Position numbers and translations under genes: made by a program
From: Chamaelirium japonicum
Lineage: Eukaryota; Streptophyta; Magnoliopsida; Liliales; Melanthiaceae
Assembly (NCBI GenBank): GCA_947650365.1
Contig: OX393549.1
Coordinates: 32,287,126-32,351,125, forward strand
Direction of reading: 5' to 3'
DNA length: 64,000 nt
Shown here: piece by piece, positions 48,501 to 61,800 of the stretch
How the letters are laid out: each line of letters starts with the position of its first letter
Position numbering within the stretch: position 1 is the first letter of the stretch
The notes under the pieces: model-generated
Database searches by the model: none
Seen by the model: the letters and a program-made list of their open reading frames with translations, nothing else
Told to the model about the DNA's origin: nothing

Positions 48501-49993
48501 GTGGCCGCCACCCGGCAGGAGCTGCTCCGGTGTAACATCTCGGAAGGCCGCGACTGGAACGCCCGGCTCTACGCCCAGGTGGTGTACATGTTCATGATGA
48601 TGATAGATTGGTCTGCTCGTTGTAGCTGATGAATTGATGATTGATCACCATGTTCAGGATTGGTCCAGCGAGGTCACAAGAGGATTCAAGGAATCGGATT
48701 TGGCGAGCCAATGCGCCCATCGGTACAAGATCTACATCGAGGGGTCGGCGTGGTCGGTGAGCGAGAAGTACATCCTGGCCTGCGACTCCGTTCCGCTGGT
48801 GGTGCGGCCGCGGTACCACGACTTCTTCACCAGGGGGCTGATGCCGGTGCACCACTACTGGCCGATACGCGACGACGACAAGTGCCGGTCCATCAAGTTC
48901 GCCGTCGACTGGGGCAACACCCACAGGCAAAAGGTACGTATTGCTGCTGTATTTTTGGCTTGTAACTAGGGCTGGCAATTTTGGACCCGACAGAGCAGAC
49001 CCGACACGACCCGACACTAAGTTAGCAGGTCTGGGTCAGGGTTAAACGGGTTCGGGTCGTAAACGGGTCGACATGGTAGACCCGTTAAATAAACGGGTCG
49101 GGTTCGGATTTAGGGTCTGGACACGGTAGGCCCGGGAAGACCTGTTTAAAATTCAATGGTTGTGTCGGGTCGGGTCTACCCGCAATCCAATACTAGTGTA
49201 ATATATAGTACCAGCGGGTCTATCGGGTCGGGTCGGATCGGGTCAACTGAATAGACTCGTGTGGTAAACGGGTCTTACCGGGTATTTTCGGGTCTACCCG
49301 TTTATTAGCGGGTCGGGTACGGGTTTAGGATCTAGACACAATTAGTTAAACGGGTCGGGTCCAGGTGTAGAGGTTTTGGACACGACCCGAAACTAGACAC
49401 GACACGAACCCAACACGACCCGACCCGACCCGTTGACACCCCTACTTGTAACGAGGGATGGGTCCAAGGGGGGGCATGTGGGGGCCACTCCCTCCCTCAA
49501 AAGAGAATAGTATTAGTTAGGATTATTTTCAAATTATATAGGTTTGTTTTCTGAATTTTTAACAAAATTTAAGACGCCGTCCCATAAAGATTCGTCTCTG
49601 CTTGTAACCACCCTGAAAACACTAAAACAGGCGCACGCCATCGGAAAGGAGGCAAGCGGCTTCATACAGGAGCAGCTAAAGATGGACTACGTCTATGACT
49701 ACATGTTCCACCTGCTGAGCGAGTACGCGAATCTGCTGAGGTACAAGCCAACGATACCTCAGAAAGCCATCGAGCTGTGCTCGGAGTCCATGGCCTGCCC
49801 GTCCGAGGGGACCGAGAGGGAGTTCATGATGGAATCGATGGTGAAGGCGCCGCACGACTCCGGCCCGTGCTCGCTGCCTCCTCCCTACAGCCCTGTGGAG
49901 CTCAGGATGACGCAGAGGAGGAAGGCCAACTCCATAAAGCAAGTGGAGATGTGGGAGCAGAAAGACTGGGAAAGCAATGGCAACAAGTTTTAA
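45511..49993 (+). CDS. GT90 (CAP10/KDELC-POGLUT-like) O-glycosyltransferase, 5 exons
   Basis: Exons are 45511-45642, 47688-48304, 48386-48578, 48658-48933 and 49631-49993; the phases join to 526 codons plus TAA, with all introns GT-AG. The protein is a type II membrane protein. A short basic, Ser-rich N-terminus (from a CAG repeat) is followed by a signal anchor at about residues 21-41, a Pro-rich stem, then the GT90 catalytic domain from about residue 124 to 510. Family motifs in order are CPDYFRWIHEDLRPWK, FTLWGILQLLRRYPGRVPDL, DLMFDCVDWP, IVFPDWSFWGW, REPYAYWKGNP, RLYAQDW, RYKIYIEGSAWSVSEKYILA, RGLMPVHHYWPI and QVEMWEQKDW. Animal relatives add glucose or xylose to EGF repeats in the ER; the plant substrate is not established, and a role in Golgi or secretory-pathway sugar transfer is inference. 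Exon 2 is very GC-rich at third positions, unlike the tetraspanin gene. Repeats in introns 1 and 4 do not touch coding sequence. Confidence 0.93.
46153..46876. mobile_element. Repeat-rich foldback element in glycosyltransferase intron 1
   Basis: The ends TAGGATATTAGCTAAAG and, in reverse, TAGGACTCATGTGCTAAAG are diverged inverted repeats. Between them GAGTATCCATTCGTC recurs five or more times on the left and appears inverted (GACGAATAGATACTC) on the right. A 23-bp unit, TGAAATCATTGTAGCAGCTA CAG, is tandemly repeated about four times at 46567-46670. Several CTACAGTGAAATC / GATTTCACTATAG pairs form local hairpins. Non-coding; family unknown. Confidence 0.6.
47290..47560 (-). mobile_element. Fragment of the 8320/34710 LTR family
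   Basis: CATCTAACCCCCCTCCTCC..CTCAAATTGATGTA..AAATCAAC and TTACAAGCAAGTCGTCATGG align with 34840-34880 and 35020-35130. This is the polypurine-tract side and adjacent internal region of that non-autonomous family. The upstream stretch 46880-47290 shows no clear feature. Confidence 0.5.
48967..49444. mobile_element. hAT-type MITE in glycosyltransferase intron 4
   Basis: A perfect 8-bp target duplication CTTGTAAC (48959-48966, 49445-49452) flanks ends TAGGGCTGGCAA and, in reverse, TAGGGGTGTCAA. The interior is a dense array of GGGTCGGGTC and ACCCGACC motifs on both strands. Non-coding. Confidence 0.88.
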
Positions 49994-50197
49994 GGGTCTC
50001 CCATCCTTTCATACTGTCCATTTGTTCTTACTGTTAAGATATAGCATGGATTTTTAGTTTGCTTAGTATAAGGGGTCCATCTAAATGCACCCACCATTTT
50101 AATATGGACATCTAGATTTTCTTTGCCCCAAACCCATTTAGGCACTGTTTGGTTGGGATGAGTTGTATGCTTGGTTGGTTTTTTTGGTAGCGGTGAA
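49994..50197 (+). other. 3' flank of the glycosyltransferase gene
   Basis: AT-rich sequence between the stop codon and the solo LTR, presumably 3' UTR. No canonical AATAAA was identified with confidence. Confidence 0.4.
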
Positions 50198-53020
50198 TGT
50201 AACACCTGTGATGTTAAATTTGAGAATAATAAATATCCTTCCGGACCCTTTTCGTCTTTTTACAGTTAGGCTTTTTCTCTGGGGTTTTTTTTTACAGAAG
50301 AATGGATCATAAATCCATGAGATGTTTTACGTTCACTTTATCCATAACTTCAAGCACATCGTAATGGTACGTGTCGTGCAACAATCGGGGGTATGCGCAG
50401 CCAGTTTCGGCAACTCGGTAGTTAAGCAATATAATATCGATGATTGGCTCACTGTAGGCATTGTTTTATTTACAACAAGAGATTGGGTGATCAGATCGCA
50501 ATGAGACTAGATACATTGGATGAGGCTCTGAGAGAGCTTTTAAACGAGCATGAGTTAGGGTCGATCTGACACCTGGATGTTCAAAAATCATAAAATTAAT
50601 TTTTGGAGTATTTTTTTCTTTTCGGGAGATCCAAAATCATAAAATTATGAACCAAGTGTCGAAGAGACTTTCCAACGAATCTTCGTGGGCCCTATTATGA
50701 CTTCTGGTTTAATAGTTATAATTGGTTATTATTTTTAGCTCAGATAGTCAACGAATTACATCCGGATTCCGACCGACTCCAATTTAGGGCCCGGGACCAA
50801 GCCTGATCTGCCTTAGGACCTTTATCCTAACCTTGTGGCTGGGTTTAGGCCTTCTTGACCTCCCTCCCCAGGTTTTAAATTTTAAAATTTGGATGAGGAG
50901 GATTGGGCCAGATTTGATGTTATAAACTCAAATCTCTTCCTTCCTTAGCTATTCCCCTATTATTAAGAAAGCTTTAACAACCCAATATCTTGCCAGCCCT
51001 CCTTACCATAATAACACCCCTCGTCACATAGGAACCCGGCCATCTACTAGCTTCGTAGGGAAGGAGGAGGGGCAGATCCGTAAATAACGGGTCTGCCCCA
51101 AGTTATTTAACATGCTTAAGCCAGCAACTCGACCCGACAGTCTCTGGACCCGACCCGCCTTGCACTGCAACTCACCCAACTGCGAGATGTGCAGTGAACC
51201 GATTTGGTTCATTTGAACCAGACCCTTGAACCGACAAAACTTGGGTCGGACATAGAATCTCCGTCCGATGTCAGACTTATGTAGAAACCAGTGGTACCGT
51301 ACTTGGATTATCGAGACCTACCTTCTGACCCCAATATGTAACCCTAGAAACTATTTCACCCTAGTGTCCTAGTCCATGGACCGGTTTCACCGGTTCTACA
51401 TGATTTGGCCCGAAGCCCTCCGATCGATGTCGGATCCATGTGAAACCGGATCCACCGGATCCCTCCCCTATGATGTCCCTTTAAACCTTGAGCTTAGGAG
51501 CTTTTAAACTTGATAGCTTACAGCTGTGTAAATCATTTTGTCAGCTTACCCTTCGGCGGAGCACCGGATCAGCGAGAAACCTTGGGATCACTAAACCACA
51601 ATCTAGGTAAACACGATTGACTCTAATTTAGTTAGGGCAAACTATATATAATTGTATGTGTATAATAGATAACTAAATTAAGAAAACACTGCATGTGGTT
51701 ATAGTATGCCCAATGCATACATATGTACTGCATGTGGGAGGTGGGCATACTATCCCTTGCTTCTGAACGAACCCTGAAGCTATGTCTTTTTCTCATATTG
51801 TTTATGATACTTGTATAGAATTATTAGTAGCATAAAAAATAATTATCTTCAACCTAGATTTATAATAGGATACATGTGAACCTGTAGATTTTTTTTACAG
51901 ATAGTGTTGTAAATGTTAATGATTGAACCTGAATCATGGTGACCATGTGATCCATGGTGCAGCCAAGTTACCATAGAGTAACGAGGGTTGACAGTGTCGG
52001 TAGAAAAACTGGTTGAGACACTGCCTCAGTTAAGGTTATCTTCCTAAAGGGAAGACTGACTACTTACGGGCATGGGTAGAGGACCCGTGTGCATAGGATA
52101 GGATGTGTACCACCACCTGTGCACAATCTGAATAAAGTAGGTAGGGTCACAGGGTTGGGCATACGGTAAAGCCCGAGTGGCCTAGTAGTCCACCCCTGGA
52201 TTATGTTCCCAAAGAAGGAAGTTGGGAGGGAGTGTCCCATGGTGAAATACCAAGCCCCCTTATGGCTATATGGGTATTTTTGGGTTGACCAGGTACACTG
52301 GGACCATGTATTGTTTATTGGCAGAATTAGGTAGAAAATTATCGATTCACCATAGGAGTAGATTACATCCAACTTGTAGTGTTCATAATCATGATTGTAG
52401 TTATAAGTAATTAAATATTGTATCATCATAAGTTTTAGTTCAACATTTTAACCATATGTAGTAGTATATTTTGCTTGCTTTCATGTTAGTCTAAATTGAA
52501 TAATATTATTTAAAATAGATGTATAAGCTGCCCTCGGTAACCTTGAAATGGCCAGGATGCGGTTATAATTTACCCTAGTTAATTTAAGGTTAGTTGTTCA
52601 CTAAGTTTATCTTTGTAAACTTATCTTATTGTTGTACACTCTTTTCAGGTACCGTAAATCCTTCTCAGGTGCTTCCTAGAGGAGCTTAGTTGTCGAGAGA
52701 AAAGGACTCTAGAGGTGTTAGTTAGTTATTATTATTTTCAATTGATTATGTAATAAGTGGTTAGACTATGTTGGATGTGTTAGATGCTCTGAATAAATGC
52801 TAGTTCTTTTGTTTTAGTTTAGTAGGCTTTTCCTCAAAGCCCGATAGACTTTTCCTCAAAACCATCCACATCACGTAGTAAATAGTCAATGATAACTTAG
52901 TAATAAATCAAATGATAGAATCCACCCCAGACTATTTTACTCTGTTGACTTACCCATCTGAACCCCCCTCACACCTCGGGTTTGGCTGCTTTCTATTGTA
53001 GCTGAATCCGGGGCATAATA
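50198..53020 (+). mobile_element. Second chromovirus-like solo LTR, older copy
   Basis: It begins TGTAACACCTGTGATGTTAA, like 10613, and ends GAATCCGGGGCATAATA where the first copy has GGGGCGTGACA. Flanks GTGAA (50193-50197) and GGGAA (53021-53025) form a 4-of-5 target duplication. It is 2.8 kb against 4.2 kb and more diverged. It has no internal region or coding capacity. Confidence 0.7.
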
Positions 53021-53153
53021 GGGAAACAATAATCGGCGGTGGTGGTCTACCGGTAGTGCTAGCAGCACGTGGTGGCTAGCCGGATACCTCGTGGTAGTGG
53101 TCCGATGGCCAGTGGGGCGATTGGCATAAGCAAAGATGACAGCTTACGGTGGT

Positions 53154-56100
53154 TGTTGTGCAGCGGACGAAACGGAGCCCGGCATATAGAAGGCGCGAAG
53201 ATGCGAATACGCGACCCAGCATCACAGATCCCCGAAACGTCAGATCTCATTGGTGCATCCCATACTGCACCGATCCGATACGACACATGCACACAAAAAA
53301 TCATAGACAAAAGAGACAAGATTTTACTGTGGTTCACCCCAAACGGGGCTACGTCTTCTCTCTGGCAACCACCTCGTCCAAAAATCCACTATGAAGAGAT
53401 AACAGAATTATACCCAACGGTACCCTATGCCCTCTAACAAACCCTCACATATCTCTCCACTACGAAAGATAACCATGCACATCAATGGAGACCAAACTGT
53501 TTTCATTATGTGCCAATGGTCCTCCACAAAACCACCAATAAAGAAGAACTAACGGAAACATGCTACATGATAGATGAAGAAGAAAACTCTACCTCTTTGT
53601 GCGTTTTCTCTCTCACAGATCTGACTGAATAGATCACACATGACAATCTCCCCAGAGATAACCCTCATGGGTTCCACAAAAGCCATGATCTAGATACTCA
53701 TCAGTCATGATCTGTCAGATCAATCATCATTATATCACTACAGATCTTTCAATGGCCTTGCGCTCCTTCTCTTGGATTCACCCCATCATAACCTCGGTCT
53801 TCACAACATAGTCTCGCTATTTATGGCTCGGCCACCATGCTTGAAGGCATTTTCCCCAAAAGGGGGTCTTCTATAGGTTTTCCTCCAAGTAGAATTCCTC
53901 CACGATCGGTCACCAAGCACTCGAAAAGCGCTGCTCCAACATGACGCCATGGACGCTACTTGCCGACCCTTCAATGGCCCGAGGGAGGAGCGAGGGACGC
54001 TCCTCCTCTGGGTTCATCTTCTTCACGAGAAGCTTCACCAAGAGCTGCCACCGAAATCAATCCTCTCTTCCAAAGGATTGATCAAAAAATCAAAAGATGT
54101 GTTCTCCAAAACCCTAGACCCCTTTTTAAATCAAGGGAATATGTTTACATAATCTTAGTCCCAAAATTCTAATTAAACAGACCCAAATAGTCCCAAAAGG
54201 AAAGTCCAAATCGTATACGATTAGGATGACCCGTGTTTGTCAGACAAAGTCATGCAAACAACTTTCCTGTGCTCGACGAGGAAGGACGCGTCGACAAATT
54301 TGGGCAGTCATGCACACAATCTCTCCAGGTCATGCGCACGACACCTGGACATACCTGCGCATGACCCGAAAGATGGTTCACACGAGTTGACCGAGAGCCG
54401 GGTTTGACTCGAGCCATCATCAATAATCTCTACCATGACAAGATATCATAAACCAAATAGCTATTCATCATCTTCAAAGCACTCTAATAGTTCCATACGG
54501 TATCGTACCGATATCACAAACCCGCTTCCTGATAGTGCTCCAAATGGCACCCTGGCGATGCTAATCGATCCATCCTTGATATCCCAAACATGCATTCTGA
54601 AGAGGTACCAAAAGCACCCTATCAGTGCCTGAATCTAAACATGTGCCCTACACCTCTGACCGGTGTATGCACCTAACTGAATTCTGATGGCCGATCATTA
54701 GTCGTGCCCGATGATCACCTCCACTATCCATCTTCTAGTGGCCACGGCGCCCGGAGTCTCCTCTAACGTCTAAACGTGATCCACCTCCATTGATGTTGCT
54801 CAATTACGAATGGACAAACGTCCAAAGTCTCCTCCAACGTCCAACAAGCTTCACCTCACCGATGGACTTATGCCAGCGGACAATCCCACCTGATCTTCTC
54901 CCGCTCAAGATCGCGAACATGTGGCTCTCCTCCGAATAGGATTTCGAGCCAACTGGCACTCCTCCAAATAAGATTTTGAGTCACCACCATAATGCTCAAC
55001 AATCTCCACCTTGGTAATAGATCCTTAGCATCAATCTCCCATTTATCTCTGTTAGGGAAGCAAAACTAGTCGCACCTCCACACATTTCACCATGAGTTCT
55101 CGGTCACCATCCTGATGATAGATGCATTTGTCCCACGCCTGAGGACATGCATCAAGTAGCCAACGCCACCACTGGACATATCCTTCGAGATCTGCATCGC
55201 TGAGAAAACGCTTCACTTATAGCCATAATTTTGTGACAAAGCCCGCTGCGTCTGAAGCCAACACCCAAAAAAGTCAAAAAAATTCATAGCTCATAGGGTA
55301 TCCAATAATGATCTCCAAAGAAGTCCTCCTAACAAGCTCCACCTCCAAAGTTGCGCCTGCACATGTGAGACTCGGATTGAAAAGGGATCCGATATCTTCT
55401 CACACTCTGACATATAATGAACATGCAGCCCCTCCTGTCAGCACCTGAGTGTGCCGCCTCCTGGCCACCATCATACCGAGTTGCTAAAACTCCAATCGTG
55501 TGAACAAATAACTAGCCACCGCTATCAAGAATACTGGAATCTCGGCAGATCATGAGCTGTCGCCAAGATAACCCCCCTATCAGACTCCACATATCATAAA
55601 ACATGATAGCACCGAACCCGACCCTGTCACTGGTCGAAACTTAAAGCAAAATTTATCGGCTATGCTCTATCTTTTCTCTACAATCCTGATTATAATGTCA
55701 ATGATGTTCACACTATAAACACGAGATCCATATGAAAGATGACCTCAAACTATCCCCTCTCCAGGATCGATAGCATCGGACCCACCTGTGTCTTGTGCTA
55801 CCAAGATCTAACCAAAAGAAAGTTCTCTATATCGTTTTCCCAAAGCTCCAGTCAGTGCCTCCATCAGTCACTCTGTAACGACTCGCGCCGATGCTCGTTG
55901 GCACCTTCACTAGCCAACTGTCGGCGATCTCGTCAGCCCGCTCATCGGCGGCTGGAATAGTCACCCGTCGATGACTGCAATGAAACTCTGAAGAAGCAAC
56001 CTAAATCTCTACTACCAAGATCATTGGAATCAAAGCAATCCCATACCAAGCAAAGGCTCTGATACCAATTTGTTACGTAGCGAATGAGATGGAGCCTAGC

Positions 56101-56769
56101 ATAGAGAAGGCACGAAGATCCGGATACGTAGCCCAATGCCACAAATCCTCGAAACATCATATTTTATCGGTGCATCCCATACTGCACCGATCCGATACAT
56201 CACAGGCACATAAAAAATCACAGACAAGAGAGACACATGATTTTACAGAGGTTCACCTCAAGCTGGGCTACGTCCTCTCTCCGACAACCACCTCCTCCAG
56301 GATTCCACTATGAAGAGATAAACATGATTACACCCAACGGCACTCTATGCCCTCTAACAAACCCTCACATATGTCTCCACCACAAAAGATGACTATGTGC
56401 ATCAACGGAGACCAAACTGTCTCCAACATGCGCCAATGGTTCTCAGTAAAACCACTAATAGAGAAGAACCAACCAAAACATGCTACATAATAGATGGAAA
56501 AGAAAGTTCTATCTTTCTGTGCACTCTTTCTCCATAGATCTGACTAAACGAATCGCATATGGCAATCTCTATAGGAATAACCCTCACGGGTTCTACAAAA
56601 TCCATGATCTAGATACTCACCAATCATAATTTGCCAAATCAATCATTATCGTAGCACCACAGATCTTCCAACGACCTTGCGCTCCTCCTCTCGGATTTGC
56701 CCCATCATGGCCTCAGTCTCTACAACATGGCCTTGCCCTCCATGGCTCGACTACCATGCTCGAAGGCAT
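53154..56769 (-). mobile_element. Non-autonomous LTR element, interrupted by the Gypsy element
   Basis: The left LTR is 53154-55002 (starts TGTTGTGCAGCGGACGAAAC, ends AATGCTCAACA). The right LTR starts at 56071 (TGTTACGTAGCGAATGAGAT) and is followed to 56769, where the Gypsy element begins. On the - strand the primer site TGGTATCAGAGCC (about 56055-56067) abuts the right LTR, and CCAAGGTGGAGAT abuts the left LTR as polypurine tract. The ~1.07-kb internal region has no recognisable gag or pol, as in LARD/TRIM-like derivatives. LTR blocks such as GGTGCATCCCATACTGCACC are shared by both. LTR difference is roughly 15% by eye, so it is old. Confidence 0.75.
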
Positions 56770-58863
56770 TGTGGGCACCGAAATTAGTCCACGGGTCAAA
56801 CCCGACCCGCACACAACGGCCCACATGCGAACATGGCCCGCACACAACGGCCCCCATGCGAAACACAGCCCGCATTCAAAACTCGACCCGCACACAACGG
56901 CCCACATGTGAACATGGCCTGCATGCGAAACACGGTCCGCACAAAACGGCCCGCATGCAAAACCTGGCCCGCACACAACAGCCCGTGAATAAAACGGGCC
57001 TGACTCAAAGCAAACGGGTCCCACCGGACCCGCTACCCAAACCCAAAAGGGGGGACCACCGACCCTCCTCTTCTTGAAAACCATGCCCCCTCCCCATGGG
57101 GAGGTGTGGCCGGTCATGAAGGGAAGAAAAGAAAAAAAAAAGAAAAAGAAAAGAAAAAGAAAAAAAAAGAAAAAAAAAAGAAAACCCTAACCGCCTCGAT
57201 GCGGGGGGAGGTGGCGTGGACGTCTACACAACCGTAGATCTATGACGATCCCTCGATCCAACGGACAAGATAACGTCGTGTCGCCATGCAATCCGAAAGT
57301 GCAAAGATGATAACTCAATCTTCAAAGATCAAGTCACGTCATGCTCATAGCCATCCCCACAAAATAGGAAAACAAATCAAGGTTGGTTCCCCCAAATAAG
57401 GTAACCACATCTTGATGGTTATGGGGGGAGATATTGGATGAAACAAAAAGATTTCAGCCATATCTCTCCCAACCTCCCCCCCTTTGCCTATAAATAAAGG
57501 GGGTGGGGGAAGGCATCAAGGGTCCGAAGGCCGAAGACGAAAGGGCTCTGCAAAAAGGAGCTCCAACGCTTGAAGACCGAAGGCTTCATGAGGCACGACA
57601 AGCGCGTCCTACGGGAACACTTAGCCCCTCAAGTCCTCATCAATGTGAAGACCTTGCACTCGAAGATCAACCTTCGACTCCTCGCACGAAGAAGAAAGCC
57701 CGGAGAAGAAGACCCGGAGTCGTCGTCACCTCGACTTCTCCAACGATCTTCATCAACTCTGAAGACGCCATAAGCAAAGGCCGCAGAAGAAGATCAAAGC
57801 CATAACACCCGTCGTCTTCAACAAAGGTGTCGACTCCTCGCACGAAGAAGAAAGCTTGGAGAATAAGGCCTGAAGTCGGTGCTACCCCTGTCGTCTTCAT
57901 CAACAAAAGCCGACACTACAATCGTCGCACGGAAGTCAGTGCTACCCCTGCCGTCTTCATTAACAAAAGCCGACGCTACAACCGTCGCACAGAGATCGAT
58001 GTTACCCCTGCCGTCTTCATCAACAAAAGCCGACGCTACAACCTTCGCACGAAGATCGGTGCTACCCCCGCTGTCTTCAAAAGAAACCTTCAACTCCGAT
58101 CACGCCAAAGAAGCTCAGAGAAGAAAAGAAGCCAAGTCGACGCCACAACCGTCGAGGAAGCCGGAAGAATAAAGAAGCCTTGAAGAAATAGCCATCGCCG
58201 TTCGAGAAGAAGATCGAGTCAAAGCTAAAGCCAAAGTCAATGCAAGAAGCCAAAGCAAACACACCGGTAAAGCCCGTGCCAAAGCAACGCACGTGCCAAA
58301 GCCAAGCAACTACGACGGTCACGAGCAAAGCACCGCATGTTCTAGCCGATACGACGCGAAGTCCGTAAGAACTAAAGCATCACAAGCCTCTACCCGCCTA
58401 CGTTCAAGCGTAAGCACCAAAGCAAAGCAAAAGCCAGAGCCACGCCAAAAGCAACGCCAAAGCCGACACCAAAAGCACGATCGACGCCGTGAACCGACGA
58501 TCAAGGACGTTGAGGTCTAGCAAGGATCGAGGAAGACATGAAGACCGAGGAACGAAGCCCAAAACCTCCCTAGCTGAGAAAGCGCGAAGCACGGACGGGA
58601 CAAAAGCAACGGCCGATACTCCTTAGCCTCTTAAGAAACCCTCACCCTGTAAAGACCTCTGTCCTGGGCAACCCCTTCAGAGCTCTCGCACGAATACCAC
58701 GTGGAGACACAGATCAAAGGGACCCTCCAGAGGATCTCTCCCACAATCTCCTGATCAAATATTCGTCGTACCCGGCTCACCACCCTTGAGCCCCCGAGTT
58801 CCGGCATCTGTAATCTTTGTGTGCTCGCAATAAAGACGACCCGTGTCTTTTTCTGCGCATACA
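56770..58863 (+). repeat. 5' LTR of the Gypsy element
   Basis: 2094 bp. It contains GGCCCGCACACAACGGCC-type short repeats (56800-57000), an A-rich block (57125-57183), a candidate TATA (TATAAATAAA, near 57489) and the 60-bp tandem repeat described separately. Confidence 0.85.
57870..58080 (+). repeat. 60-bp tandem repeat inside the Gypsy LTR
   Basis: About 3.5 units of 60 bp: each has GTCTTCATCAACAAAAGCCG, then CTACAACCGTCGCAC and GGTGCTACCCCT. A related but longer-period duplication (CGACTCCTCGCACGAAGAAG) lies at 57674 and 57834. All unit lengths are multiples of three and frames stay open on both strands, which explains the spurious open frames here. Confidence 0.88.
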
Positions 58864-61800
58864 GATTTCTGGCATGCCCAGTGAGACATCCTCTCATTTC
58901 ATCCGTATGTTTAAAGGAATTGCTGCAAGTTCACCATGGCCGGTACGAACGATAATACATTTGCTCCAACAAGCCTTTCACCAATCGCCGAGTCTTCACT
59001 ACTCCAACATGGCGATCCAGAAAACCCGGAGGATGATGTTCCCCTGGTAGTACGCGTCTACACTCGGCGTACTCAAACTCTTGCGGACTTCTTCATGCCA
59101 GAAACCACTACTGAAGATGCTCGCCAAAGCGCCAATGAGGCCTTGGTGCATGAAGAAACAAGCCTTGATCCTGGAATTCAAGTCCAGAAATTTGGGAAGG
59201 TTCAGCCCCAACCTAGAGCCCATTCGGGTTCTCCAGCGGACCTTGCACCTCCTTTGCAGGGGAAAACGCTCGTCATCAAGCAGAAGCAAGTCGGCGTAAC
59301 TACACCTCCGACGAGGACGGCAACGATGCGGGTATGCAACGTCGAGACGTCATGCGTCATCATTCTCCGTCCGCTCTCCAGCTCCAAGTCATCCAAATGG
59401 GTGAACATATGGCGCAAATCACCCAACTAATGGAGGAGAAGGATCGTCATATCAATACCTTGCTTCAAAAGCTAAGTGCGAGGGATGCTACGGCATTCAG
59501 CCAACCTCCTGCTTCTCCAGTAGCTGCTCTAGTCCCGTCTCCAACTCCCGCTCCTGCAGAAGTTATTCCGGCAATGCTAGCAACTACTCCTACACTCTCC
59601 TCAACTCCTGTGCCAGTCTCGGTGGCCGTGCAACCTTCGATGGCAGCAACAATGAATGCCTAGCAAATACAAGCGTTGGTGGCCAACATGATGCGTTCCC
59701 ATGGCAGTAGTCCTCCTCCTATCACGGCGGCATACTCAAAGCCTTACACCATAAGGATCCAACAGCTACGCTTCCCTACCGGGTTCCAGCCGCCAAGGTT
59801 CCAGCACTTCGACGGGAAGCGCAAGCCAAGGCAACACATTGCCCACTTCGTTGAAACTTGCAACAACGCCGGCACATATGGCGACGAGATGGTGAAACAG
59901 TTCGTTCGCACCCTCAAAGGTAATGCTTTTGACTGGTATGTTGATCTTCCTCCAGGATCCATCGACAGCTGGGATCAGATGGAGAGGGAGTTCCTCAACT
60001 GCTTCTACAGGACTCGGCGCATCGTCAGTATGACCGAGCTTACTGTCGTCAAGCAAAGGAAGGATGAATCAGTAATTGACTACATCGATCGATGGAGGAA
60101 CCTCGCGCTAAATTCGCAAGACCGCTTGTCTGAAGACTCAGCCATTGAGATATGTACCCAAGGCATGCACTAGGGCTTGCTCTACATCCTCAAGAGGATC
60201 AAGCCTCGGTTCTTCGAAGAACTCGCAACTCGAGCTCATGATATGGAGCTCAGTTTGGCAAATCGCGGAGACTCAAAGGGTAAAGACTTTCTGAAGGTGG
60301 AGAAGAAAGACAAACCACAGGCGCCCAAATCAAAGCAAGTCAACAATGCCGACATCACCTTGGCCTCCAAGCCGCTCAAAATCAGTGGCAAGTCAGATCA
60401 AGAAAAAGAAGTTGTCGTACCACCGCCTTCACCCCAAAGACAGTCAAGGATGACTCTTGAAGAGCTCGAAGCCAAAGAGTATCCCTTCCCAGACTCGGAA
60501 GTCTCCTCCATGTTCGATCAGTTGCTACAAAAGAAGATGATCGAGCTTCCTCCTTCAAAGAGGCCCGAACAGATACATCGTGTCAATGATCCACTCTTCT
60601 GCAAATACCATCGAGTGGTTAGCCATCCTATCAAGAAATGCTTCGTCTTCAAAGAAAAAATCATGACGCTCGCAAAGCAAGGGAAAATCGAGATCGACTC
60701 CGGTGACGTCGCAACATCAAACATGACATTCATTACCTTCAGTTCCTTTCAGCCAGTACTCATTGTTGCACACCAGAAAAGGCCCAAGTTGCGCATCAAT
60801 CGTCAGAGACCAATTACGAAGTTAGCTTCACAACGGAAAGTCTAGAAGCGACGATGACATGCTCCTACACTTGCTGAGGAAGAAACGCCATTGCCCTGGG
60901 GGCAACCGTCGCCTACATCGGCATCTCGCTCGAGCAAAGCCTTGTCTCAACAAATTCTCCAAGCAAGGTACGAGCAAGGAGACCCAGAGGTCGGTCTGTT
61001 AGGCCAACCCTCGGGTAAATTCGACTGCTACGTCCTTTACTCCAAATGTTCGTCCGTCTCAATAGAAGAAATCGAACCCGTCGGCTGGGGATCAGAAGAC
61101 GAGCCGGCAGAGTCTCCAGAAGAGCAAGTCTCCGCGACCCATAAAGAACCTGCAGCTGCCACTCCAAACCTCCACCTTGGTGAGGGAGAATCCACTGATG
61201 AAGATGCATGGATCATGCTACCTCGCAGACGAAGGCCATGGACGGCGAGAAGTCGCAAACTAGATCGAGTGACAAGAAAGCTTTCTGAACGAAGAACCTA
61301 CAAGAAGAAAAGTAAAGCTCCAGGAAGAAAGGCATTCAAAGTACCGCCAGCAGATCCAGACGATCTCCTCCGGCAAAACCCTCCAGAACCAGCAACGCTG
61401 CAAGAATTCTTCTCCGATTACTTTCTCCCGGCTAATCAGCAGCACAGAGTCTCCTTTTGCATGGTTGAGATCCACATGACGCCAGAAGAAGGAGGTAAGA
61501 TCGAGTCTTCTAAAGAAAGCAACACCAATAACGAGGAGGATAACTCCAACAAAGACGGTTCTGCCGCCCACGATGAGGCAATTTTGCACTTGCCACTCAT
61601 AGAAGCATTGCACCTCTCGAAGAAGGCTCGCCTAGCAATGGCCGAGGCTTTGGCAAATCTAGACAGCTACAAAAGAAAAAAGAAAGACGCCAAGAAGGAC
61701 AAAACTGTTGTCTCCTGCAACGCAGCAATAACTTTCTCGGATGAAGACCTGCAGCTCGGAGCACGACTGCACAATCGACCTGTCTATGTCTCGGGGTACA

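Noticed and set aside
48660-48965. Other long frames across the glycosyltransferase exons (also 47828-48327 and 49676-49942)
   Set aside because: They are alternative-frame shadows caused by high GC content; only the spliced frame matches the GT90 family.
57870-58080. Regular 60-bp repeats as a CRISPR-like array
   Set aside because: There are no unique spacers; whole units repeat in tandem inside an LTR of a plant element.
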